A DNA stretch of 64,000 bases. Source: Streptomyces sp. Ag109_O5-1. Its GTDB lineage: Bacteria > Actinomycetota > Actinomycetes > Streptomycetales > Streptomycetaceae. The position numbers and the translations under genes are program-made. The notes below the pieces were generated by a model. The model was not told the DNA's origin, did no database searches, and worked only from the letters and a program-made list of their open reading frames with translations. Below, piece after piece: positions 57,581 to 64,000 of this stretch. Location of the stretch: positions 7,936,001 through 8,000,000 of the forward strand of contig NZ_RKQF01000001.1 of assembly GCF_003814875.1 (NCBI RefSeq), given 5' to 3'. How positions within the stretch are numbered: the first letter of the stretch is position 1; every line of letters begins with the position of its first letter.

Positions 57581-58911
57581 CTCTGTGCCCGCAGCACGTC
57601 CCGGAACCAGTCGTACGACGACTTCGGTGTCCGCTTCTGGGTCGCGTAGTCGACGTGGACCAGGCCGAAGCGGCGCTCGTACCCCTCCGCCCACTCGAAG
57701 TTGTCGAGCAGCGACCAGACGAAGTAGCCGCGCACGTCCACCCCGGCCTCGACCGCCTTGTGCAGCGCCCGGATGTGGCCGTCCAGGTAGGCGATGCGGT
57801 CCTGGTCGTCGACGCCCTCGTACGAGCAGCCGTTCTCGGTGATGACGATCGGCGGGAGCCGGTCGCCGTAGCGGTCGCGGAAGCCGGTGAGGAGTTCGGT
57901 GAGGCCCTCCGGGACCACCGGCCAGCCGAAGTCCGTCACCGGGACGCCCTCGATGTCCTGGACGGAGAAGGGGAGTTCGGCGGGGAGGGTGAGCCCGCCG
58001 AACTCGATCTCGGTGCCCTGCGGGGCGCCGACCTTGGTGGGGGAGTAGTAGTTGATGCCGTACCAGTCCAGCGGCTCGGCGATCACCTTCAGGTCGGCCG
58101 CGACGTCGCCGGGCATCAGGTCGCCCATGCCGTCCGGGTATTCGCCGAGCAGGACCGGCTCGGCGAACAGGCGGTTGAGGAGGAGGTCGTAGAAGGCGGC
58201 CGCCTCCAGGTCGGGCTGCTCCTGCGAGGCCGGCCAGGTCGGGCCGTGGGAGTTGGCGATGCCGATGTCGCGGGCGCCGGCCGCGCGCAGCGCCTGGACG
58301 GCCAGGCCGTGGGCGAGGAGCTGGTGGTGGGCGACCGGGAGCGCGTCGAACATCAGCTGCCTGCCGGGGGCGTGGGCGCCCAGCGCATGGCCGAACAGGG
58401 TGTGTTCGGCGGGCTCGTTGAGGGTGATCCACTTCTGGACGCGGTCGCCGAGCCGGTCGGCGACCGTGGCGACGTGGTCCGCGAAGCGGGACGCCGTGTC
58501 CCGCTCCAGCCAGTCCTCCGTGACCGGCAGGTCCCAGTGGAAGAGGGTGGGGACCGGCCGTACGCCGGCCGCGCACAGCTCGTCCACCAGACGGTCGTAG
58601 AAGTCCAGGCCGCCCGTCGAGCGCACCCTCGGCCAGGAGACCGAGAAGCGGTACGCGTCCACGCCGAGGCCGGCCAGCAGCGCCACGTCCTCGCCGTGGC
58701 GGTGGACGTGGTCGCAGGCCACCGCCGCCGTCGAGCCGTCCTTGATCCGGCCCGGTTCCGCCTCGAAGACGTCCCACACGGACGGCTCGCGCTCGTCGGC
58801 CGCGCCCTCGATCTGGTGGGCCGAGGTCGACACACCCCAGAGGAAACCGTCGGGGAATCGAGGGAACGGGGGTATCGGATGGACCGCGTCAGTCGCCATG
58901 GCCGGGATCAT
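57577..58911 (-). CDS. GH1 family beta-glucosidase
   Basis: A retaining glycosidase of family GH1 that splits beta-glucosides inside the cell. The 444-residue barrel shows the N-terminal FPDGFLWGVSTSAHQIEGAA, AYRFSVSWPRV, TLFHWDLP, the acid/base Glu in KWITLNEPAEH (about 165), GINYYSPT, the nucleophile Glu in PPIVITENGCSYEG (about 350) and VRGYFVWSLLDNFEWAEGYE. No signal peptide. The ATG at 58911 has GGGG 5 bases upstream; an in-frame ATG at 58899 would remove four residues. It is the first gene of a two-gene operon with the sugar transporter. Confidence 0.94.
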   Translation of the reverse strand: MIPAMATDAVHPIPPFPRFPDGFLWGVSTSAHQIEGAADEREPSVWDVFEAEPGRIKDGSTAAVACDHVHRHGEDVALLAGLGVDAYRFSVSWPRVRSTGGLDFYDRLVDELCAAGVRPVPTLFHWDLPVTEDWLERDTASRFADHVATVADRLGDRVQKWITLNEPAEHTLFGHALGAHAPGRQLMFDALPVAHHQLLAHGLAVQALRAAGARDIGIANSHGPTWPASQEQPDLEAAAFYDLLLNRLFAEPVLLGEYPDGMGDLMPGDVAADLKVIAEPLDWYGINYYSPTKVGAPQGTEIEFGGLTLPAELPFSVQDIEGVPVTDFGWPVVPEGLTELLTGFRDRYGDRLPPIVITENGCSYEGVDDQDRIAYLDGHIRALHKAVEAGVDVRGYFVWSLLDNFEWAEGYERRFGLVHVDYATQKRTPKSSYDWFRDVLRAQR

Positions 58912-58957
58912 CCTTACCCCTGGTAACAGAAGTCAACGCCCGGACGGGAACTACCCG

Positions 58958-59224
58958 TTACGCGCCTTCTTTCAACACCTTCGAGATCAGTTCGCGTTGC
59001 TCGTCGGTCAGCCGCGGGTCGGCCGCGTACACCGTCCGGCCGTCCACCGTGATCTCGTACGCGAAGCCGTCCGGCACCCCGGGCGGCGGGGAGCCCCGGC
59101 CGGCCGCGAGCGCGTGCTCGGCCAGGGCCTGCCACTCGGGGGCGTCGGGCCGGCCCGAGGTGTCCACCTCGGCCCGGCGCTCGATGCCCGCGAACCCGCC
59201 CGTGCGCCTCACCTGAATACGCAT
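58958..59224 (-). CDS. emfourin-type protealysin inhibitor
   Basis: An 88-residue protein matching emfourin, a proteinaceous inhibitor of M4 (thermolysin-family) peptidases encoded beside protealysin-like enzymes. It reads MRIQVRRTGGFAGIERRAEV, DTSGRPDAPEWQALAEHALA, GVPDGFAYEITVDGRTVYAA and LTDEQRELISKVL. The RRTGGFAGI start and the ARG...DxxxYEI pattern are those of the family; GFAG is thought to enter the protease active site. It lies 21 bases downstream of the M4 protease gene on the same strand, as expected for a protease-inhibitor pair. No signal peptide, so it can block the protease in the cytoplasm. Confidence 0.85.
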   Translation of the reverse strand: MRIQVRRTGGFAGIERRAEVDTSGRPDAPEWQALAEHALAAGRGSPPPGVPDGFAYEITVDGRTVYAADPRLTDEQRELISKVLKEGA

Positions 59225-59245
59225 GGGTCCCTGTGTAGTACAGGA

Positions 59246-60331
59246 TCAGGCCGTGTGCACCCCCACCTGGGACCAGGCCTTGAGGACCGCCTCGGTCTCC
59301 TCGCCCTCGTTGTAGCGGGCCTTGGCCGCGGCCACCGTGAGCTTCGCGAAGTCCGCGAACTTCGCGGTCGCCTGCAGTTCGCCGCCGGTGAGCACGTCGT
59401 ACCAGATCTGCCCGGCCTTCTCCCAGGCGTTGCCGCCGAGGGCGGTGGCCAGCAGGTAGAAGGCGTGGTTGGGGATGCCGGAGTTGATGTGCACACCGCC
59501 GTTGTCCCGGTTGGTCTTGACGTAGTCCGCCATGGTCGCGGGCTGCGGATCCTTGCCGAGGCGGGGGTCGTCGTACGCCGTGCCCGGGGCCTTCATGGAG
59601 CGCAGGGCGACCCCGTGGACGCCCGGGGCGAGCAGGCCCTCGCCGATCAGCCAGTCGGCCTGGTCGGCGGTCTGCCCGAGGGAGTACTGCTTGATCAGCG
59701 AGCCGAAGACATCGGAGACCGACTCGTTGAGGGCGCCGGACTGGCCGTAGTACTCCAGGTTGGCGGTGTACTGGGTGACGCCGTGGGTGAGCTCGTGGCC
59801 GATGACGTCGACGGAGCTGGTGAAGTCGGTGAAGATCACGCCGTCGCCGTCGCCGAACACCATCTGCTCGCCGTTCCAGAAGGCGTTGTCATAGTTCACG
59901 TCGTAGTGCACGCTCGCGTTCAGCGGCAGTCCGTCGCCGTCGATGGAGTTGCGCTCGTACGCCTTCAGATACAGCTCGAAGGTGGCGCCGAGGCCGGCGT
60001 AGGCGCGGTTGACGGTGGCGTCCTGGCCGGGCTCGGAGCCCTCCGCGCGGACCTCGGTGCCGGGCAGGTCGGTGCCGTGCCCGGCGTCGTAGATCGTGCG
60101 GTGCGGGGCGCTGTCGGGGGCCGCCGGGGCGGTGACGGCGGCGGCCACGGTACGGACCGCGGTGATCCGGCGGCGGGTACGGGCGGCGGAGTCGTGCTGC
60201 AGGGTGCGCAGCGCGGAGTCGGAGAGCGCCTGGTCCTCGTGCTGGGCCAGGTGGTCGAGGATGTGCGGCGGCACGATCCCGCAGAAAACGGGCGTGCAGG
60301 AGACGGGCTCAAAGCCCCCGTTGGTCGTCAT
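59246..60331 (-). CDS. M4 family metallopeptidase, protealysin-like
   Basis: A zinc endopeptidase of the thermolysin family. The 361-residue product has a short propeptide-like N-terminus without a Sec signal peptide (SCTPVFCGIVPPHILDHLAQ, similar to protealysin precursors), then the catalytic domain with NASVHYDVNYDNAFWNG, the zinc motif VDVIGHELTHGVTQ (HExxH, about residue 178), ALNESVSDVFG (third ligand Glu) and NGGVHINSGIPNHAFYLLA with the active-site His. The C-terminal helical domain ends AVLKAWSQVGVHTA. The missing long FTP/PepSY propeptide and signal peptide place it in the protealysin group. It sits directly before an emfourin-type inhibitor gene. The ATG at 60331 is preferred over the frame opening at 60343. 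Confidence 0.93.
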   Translation of the reverse strand: MTTNGGFEPVSCTPVFCGIVPPHILDHLAQHEDQALSDSALRTLQHDSAARTRRRITAVRTVAAAVTAPAAPDSAPHRTIYDAGHGTDLPGTEVRAEGSEPGQDATVNRAYAGLGATFELYLKAYERNSIDGDGLPLNASVHYDVNYDNAFWNGEQMVFGDGDGVIFTDFTSSVDVIGHELTHGVTQYTANLEYYGQSGALNESVSDVFGSLIKQYSLGQTADQADWLIGEGLLAPGVHGVALRSMKAPGTAYDDPRLGKDPQPATMADYVKTNRDNGGVHINSGIPNHAFYLLATALGGNAWEKAGQIWYDVLTGGELQATAKFADFAKLTVAAAKARYNEGEETEAVLKAWSQVGVHTA

Positions 60332-60522
60332 GCACCGCACCATTGCACTGAGTCACGCGAGTGTCACTACCCGCAACCATGATTGGTGAAATACCGCGAC
60401 AATTGACCACCCTCTGTGAGGAGGAGTGGTATGGCGCACTTTTTGTCCTATTTCGAACGGTGGTCCCGCATACTGATACGGCGCCCCGCGTCCGAAGGGC
60501 CTCGGCTAGCATGCTTCGCATC

Positions 60523-60570
60523 ATGCGTTTCGGGCTGCTTCTTCTTAGCTGCCGCGGCGAGGGCCTGTAG
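60523..60570 (+). CDS. leuA leader peptide
   Basis: A 15-codon frame, MRFGLLLLSCRGEGL, with four leucine codons in a row (CTG CTT CTT CTT), ends 82 bases before leuA. Leu-rich leader peptides of this form are known upstream of streptomycete leuA genes and suggest leucine-dependent control by ribosome stalling. CTT codons are rare in this GC-rich genome, which would sharpen the response. No strong terminator hairpin was seen between leader and gene. An in-frame ATG at 60511 could also start it. Confidence 0.75.
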   Translation: MRFGLLLLSCRGEGL

Positions 60571-60651
60571 TCCAGGTCGACTCCCTCCCCGCGGAGCTTC
60601 GCGTTGCGTCGTCGGCCGTCCTTCCGGACACCCACTAGGAGCCCCGCAATC

Positions 60652-62373
60652 ATGGCGAACCGCCAGCAGCCCAGCAGCATGCCGATCCACAAGTACGGCC
60701 GCTACGAGCAGGTCGACATCCCGGACCGCACCTGGCCGGGCAAGCGGATCACCGAAGCCCCCCGCTGGCTCTCCACCGACCTGCGCGACGGCAACCAGGC
60801 CCTGATCGACCCGATGTCGCCCGAGCGCAAGCGCCGGATGTTCGACCAGCTGGTCAAGATGGGCTACAAGGAGATCGAGGTCGGCTTCCCCGCCTCCGGC
60901 CAGACCGACTTCGACTTCGTGCGCTCGATCATCGAGGAAGAGGGCGCGATCCCGGACGACGTGACGATCTCCGTACTGACCCAGGCCCGCGAGGACCTGA
61001 TCGAGCGGACCGTCGAGTCGCTGAAGGGCGCCAAGCGGGCCACCGTCCACCTGTACAACGCCACCGCGCCGGTCTTCCGCCGGGTGGTCTTCCGCGGCTC
61101 CAAGGACGACATCAAGCAGATCGCCGTCGACGGCACCCGCCTGGTGATGGAGTACGCCGAGAAGCTGCTGGGCCCCGAGACCGAGTTCGGCTACCAGTAC
61201 AGCCCGGAGATCTTCACCGACACCGAGCTGGACTTCGCGCTGGAGGTCTGCGAGGCGGTCATGGACGTATACCAGCCCGGCCCGGGCCGCGAGATCATCC
61301 TCAACCTGCCCGCCACGGTGGAGCGTTCGACCCCCTCCACGCACGCCGACCGCTTCGAGTGGATGGGCCGCAACCTCACCCGCCGCGAGCACGTCGTCCT
61401 GTCGGTCCACCCGCACAACGACCGCGGCACGGCCGTCGCCGCCGCCGAGCTGGCGCTGATGGCCGGCGCCGACCGCGTCGAGGGCTGCCTGTTCGGGCAG
61501 GGCGAGCGCACCGGCAACGTCGACCTGGTCACCCTGGGCATGAACCTGTTCTCGCAGGGCGTCGACCCGCAGATCGACTTCTCCGACATCGACGAGATCC
61601 GTCGCACGTGGGAGTACTGCAACCAGATGGAGGTCCACCCGCGCCACCCGTACGTGGGCGACCTGGTCTACACGTCCTTCTCCGGCTCCCACCAGGACGC
61701 CATCAAGAAGGGCTTCGACGCCATGGAGGCCGACGCCGCCGCGAAGGGCGTCACCGTCGACGACATCGAGTGGGCGGTGCCGTACCTGCCGATCGACCCG
61801 AAGGACGTGGGCCGCTCCTACGAGGCGGTCATCCGGGTCAACTCGCAGTCCGGCAAGGGCGGTATCGCCTACGTCCTGAAGAACGACCACAAGCTGGACC
61901 TGCCGCGCCGGATGCAGATCGAGTTCTCGAAGATCATCCAGGCCAAGACGGACGCCGAGGGCGGCGAGGTCACCGGCTCGGACATCTGGGCGGTCTTCCA
62001 GGACGAGTACCTGCCGAACCCGGACAACGCGTGGGGCCGCGTCCAGGTGAAGACCGGTCAGTCGACCACCGACACCGACGGCGTGGACACCCTCACCGTC
62101 GAGGCGACCGTCGACGGCGAGGACACCGTCCTGACCGGCTCCGGCAACGGCCCGATCTCCGCCTTCTTCGACGCGCTGCAGAGCCTGGGCATCGACGTAC
62201 GCCTCCTGGACTACCAGGAGCACACGATGAGCGAGGGCGCCTCCGCGCAGGCCGCCTCCTACATCGAATGCGCGATCGACGGCAAGATCCTCTGGGGAAT
62301 CGGCATCGACGCGAACACGACGCGTGCGTCGCTGAAGGCGGTCGTCTCCGCCGTCAACCGCGCGGCGCGATAA
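60652..62373 (+). CDS. leuA: 2-isopropylmalate synthase
   Basis: First committed step of leucine biosynthesis: condenses acetyl-CoA with 2-ketoisovalerate. The 573-residue product has the DRE-TIM barrel start LSTDLRDGNQALIDPMSPER, EIEVGFPASGQTDFDFVR, the metal-binding HxH in VVLSVHPHNDRGTAVAAAEL, GCLFGQGERTGNVDLVTLGM and a C-terminal LeuA dimerisation/feedback domain (about 440-573: TDTDGVDTLTVEATVDGEDT ... AASYIECAIDGKILWGIGID). It is the long actinobacterial type (LeuA2). The ATG at 60652 follows CTAGGAG. A Leu-rich leader peptide lies upstream and a perfect 14-bp terminator downstream, so it is monocistronic. Leucine feedback inhibition is expected. Confidence 0.96.
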   Translation: MANRQQPSSMPIHKYGRYEQVDIPDRTWPGKRITEAPRWLSTDLRDGNQALIDPMSPERKRRMFDQLVKMGYKEIEVGFPASGQTDFDFVRSIIEEEGAIPDDVTISVLTQAREDLIERTVESLKGAKRATVHLYNATAPVFRRVVFRGSKDDIKQIAVDGTRLVMEYAEKLLGPETEFGYQYSPEIFTDTELDFALEVCEAVMDVYQPGPGREIILNLPATVERSTPSTHADRFEWMGRNLTRREHVVLSVHPHNDRGTAVAAAELALMAGADRVEGCLFGQGERTGNVDLVTLGMNLFSQGVDPQIDFSDIDEIRRTWEYCNQMEVHPRHPYVGDLVYTSFSGSHQDAIKKGFDAMEADAAAKGVTVDDIEWAVPYLPIDPKDVGRSYEAVIRVNSQSGKGGIAYVLKNDHKLDLPRRMQIEFSKIIQAKTDAEGGEVTGSDIWAVFQDEYLPNPDNAWGRVQVKTGQSTTDTDGVDTLTVEATVDGEDTVLTGSGNGPISAFFDALQSLGIDVRLLDYQEHTMSEGASAQAASYIECAIDGKILWGIGIDANTTRASLKAVVSAVNRAAR

Positions 62374-62394
62374 CCCCTCTGACCGGCGGTTCAA

Positions 62395-62428
62395 GGGGCC
62401 TGATCACCGATTACGGTGATCAGGCCCC
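62395..62428 (+). terminator. leuA terminator, perfect 14-bp stem
   Basis: GGGGCCTGATCACC (62395-62408) pairs exactly with GGTGATCAGGCCCC (62415-62428) around a GATTAC loop and is followed by GTCGTTT. A strong intrinsic terminator 22 bases after the stop. Confidence 0.85.
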
Positions 62429-62557
62429 GTCGTTTCCCGGCCATCCGGCCATGAAGATCACGGAAAGGTCTCGTACGCGGTACTGACTGCACGTCCTCCA
62501 TGTGGCTAACATCACGCCAGCGGTGGCGATGTTGCCACGGCGTTACGGAGGTGCGAC

Positions 62558-63253
62558 GTGCTGCCAGTACGGGGACGAGACGGCCGGACCACCGGGCCTG
62601 CCCGCATCCTGGGCACCCGCACCGCATGGACGCCCGTCGGCGACGGCCAGTTCTTCTGCCCCGGCTGCGGAGGCGACCGCAACTACCAGCGGCTCACCGG
62701 CCGCCGCCGCTTCACCCTGCTCGGCGTGCCCGTGCTGCCGCGCGGCACCACCGGGCCGGTCGTGGAGTGCGCCGCCTGCCGTCACCACTACGGCACCGAC
62801 GTCCTCGACCACCCCACCACCACCCGCTTCTCGGCGATGCTCCGCGACGCCGTGCACACCGTCGCCCTCGCCGTCCTCGCGGCCGGCGGCACCTGTGCGC
62901 GTACGTCCCTGGAGGCGGCGGCGGTCGCCGTCCGCGCGGCCGGCTTCGAGGACGCCACGGAGGAACAGCTCGGCGCCCTCGTCGACGCGCTCGCCGCCGA
63001 CACCGGCCGGGTGTTCGAGCAGCCGGGCGGTGCGAGCCTCGCCATAGAGCTGCACGAGGCCCTGGAGCCGCTGGCCCCGCACCTCGCCCCCGCCGGCCGC
63101 GAGTCCCTGCTCCTCCAGGCCGCCCGGATCGCGCTCGCCGACGGCCCCTACACCAACGCCGAACGCGAGGCCCTCGGTACGGTCGGCGCGGCCCTGACCA
63201 TCTGCGCCGACGACGTGAGCCGGCTGCTGGCGGCGGCCCGCACACCGTCCTGA
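62558..63253 (+). CDS. TerB-like protein with an N-terminal zinc-ribbon
   Basis: A 231-residue protein. Near the N-terminus are two CxxC pairs (FFCPGCGGDRNYQRL and VVECAACRHHYG, residues 25-72) that form a zinc-ribbon-type module around RRRFTLLGVPVLPRGTTG. The rest (residues 90-231) is helical and resembles TerB of the tellurite-resistance family (LLQAARIALADGPYTNAERE, ALGTVGAALTICADDVSRLL), a domain linked to membrane stress and metal responses. The start is GTG at 62558 with GGAGG 7 bases upstream. It stands alone between leuA and the sialidase gene. No ter genes are nearby, so a link to tellurite is not implied. Confidence 0.83.
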   Translation: MLPVRGRDGRTTGPARILGTRTAWTPVGDGQFFCPGCGGDRNYQRLTGRRRFTLLGVPVLPRGTTGPVVECAACRHHYGTDVLDHPTTTRFSAMLRDAVHTVALAVLAAGGTCARTSLEAAAVAVRAAGFEDATEEQLGALVDALAADTGRVFEQPGGASLAIELHEALEPLAPHLAPAGRESLLLQAARIALADGPYTNAEREALGTVGAALTICADDVSRLLAAARTPS

Positions 63254-63344
63254 CCCGCCGGCGGAACTGACGGAGCGCCAGACTCCGTGACCCGTTCGGC
63301 TGTTGCAGGAGTGCGGTGCGGGCGGCCGGGAGAAACATGGAAGA

Positions 63345-64000
63345 GTGAGCCATGTGTCTCCTGTGACCCGCGTCAGCCGGATCTCCGTGACCGCCGCCCT
63401 GATCCTCGGCGCGTTCGCGGTCGAGCCCAAGGCCTGGGCGACGGCCACCTGCGAATCCTCCGTGCCCTATGTCTCCGGCGAGGGCGGTTACGCCCAGTAC
63501 CGCATCCCGGCCGTCGTCCGCACCTGGCGCGGCACCCTGCTGGCCTTCGCCGAGGGCCGGCACAGCACCACCGGGGACAGCGGTGACATCGATGTCGTGC
63601 TGAGACGTTCCACCGACGGCGGCTGCAGATGGGGCCCGCTCCAGGTGGTGGCCGACGGCAAGGGGGACACCCGGGGCAACCCGGCGCCGATGGTGGACCC
63701 GAGGAGCGGCCAGGTCGTCCTGGTGACCTCGTACAACGACGGCTCGGTGAGCGAGTCGCAGATCATGCGCGGCCAGGTCACCAAGGAGCAGAGCCGCCGG
63801 GTCTTCGTGCAGCGCAGCCCGGACGACGGCCGCCACTTCACGAAGCCGCACGAGATCACCGCCCAGGTGAAACCCGCCGGCTGGCGCTGGTACGCCACCG
63901 GTCCCGGCCATGCCGTCGCGCTCACCCGGGGACCGCACCGCGGCCGCCTGGTCGTGGCCTGCGACCACTCCGCCGCCCCGCGTCCCGGCTCCTCCGACAC
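63345..64000 (+). CDS. secreted sialidase (exo-alpha-sialidase), N-terminal part, truncated by the window edge
   Basis: The frame is open to the last base, so about the first 218 residues are present. A signal peptide (VSRISVTAALILGAFAVEPK, cleavage near KAWATA) precedes the sialidase six-bladed propeller. Visible are the catalytic-arginine motif AQYRIPAVVRTWRGTLLAFA (YRIP), the Asp of DSGDIDVVLRRS and Asp-boxes RSTDGGCRWGPL and RSPDDGRHFTKP (SxDxGxxW/T type). It should release terminal sialic acid from glycans outside the cell. GTG at 63345 or 63354 is the start; neither has an ideal Shine-Dalgarno distance. BNR/sialidase genes with carbohydrate-binding modules are common in streptomycetes. 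Confidence 0.88.
   Translation, partial: MSHVSPVTRVSRISVTAALILGAFAVEPKAWATATCESSVPYVSGEGGYAQYRIPAVVRTWRGTLLAFAEGRHSTTGDSGDIDVVLRRSTDGGCRWGPLQVVADGKGDTRGNPAPMVDPRSGQVVLVTSYNDGSVSESQIMRGQVTKEQSRRVFVQRSPDDGRHFTKPHEITAQVKPAGWRWYATGPGHAVALTRGPHRGRLVVACDHSAAPRPGSSD

Overview
The window is chromosomal DNA of a Streptomyces or a very close actinomycete. GC is very high, coding third positions are almost all G or C, GTG starts are frequent, and the order leuS ... comEA-comEC-holA-rpsT-lepA-hemW-hrcA-dnaJ2-rsmE ... phoH-ybeY-corC-like ... era ... leuA is the conserved core order known from this genus. No tRNA, rRNA, CRISPR array, insertion sequence or phage gene was recognised.

Layout. 1-9639: end of leuS, a membrane-anchored unknown protein, DegV, ComEA/ComEC, arylamine N-acetyltransferase, a YceI protein and HolA. 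10000-14599: rpsT (reverse), lepA and a long-chain acyl-CoA synthetase. 14657-21384: a signalling block with a reverse operon of a giant multi-HAMP hybrid histidine kinase plus a stand-alone receiver, divergent from a SpoIIE-type phosphatase/anti-sigma-kinase fusion. 21429-29036: hemW, DUF3097, an MBL hydrolase, the HrcA/CIRCE/DnaJ2 heat-shock unit, a nitronate monooxygenase, rsmE and a VOC protein. 29154-36597: lipoprotein, tricorn protease, HIT protein, RNase Z, adenine/adenosine deaminase, MFS exporter. 37059-41456: a glucarate catabolism cluster (IclR regulator, KDG dehydratase, glucarate dehydratase, PfkB kinase). 41696-46285: an orphan FAD subunit, then phoH-ybeY-CBS protein-YjbR-degenerate cytidine deaminase.

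The most unusual part is 46286-56278. The phoH...era cluster is split here by three secreted or surface proteins that resemble a WxL/DUF916 surface system (two of them preceded by the same promoter-like element), followed by amtB-glnB. The last surface gene runs 107 bp into glnB on the opposite strand. After era come an unknown gene with a decayed neighbour, an XRE/MmyB regulator divergent from an SDR gene, and a reading frame broken by about three frameshifts.

56315-64000: a GPH-type sugar transporter with a GH1 beta-glucosidase, an emfourin-type inhibitor beside its M4 (protealysin-like) protease, leuA with a four-leucine leader peptide and a perfect terminator, a TerB-like protein and the start of a secreted sialidase.

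Dispersed hairpin repeats (core GGGGCGCGGGGAACTGCGCG) lie between genes at about 14.6, 33.0 and 41.6 kb, and a related degenerate set at 36.8-37.0 kb. All functional calls rest on motifs read by eye; no database search was possible.
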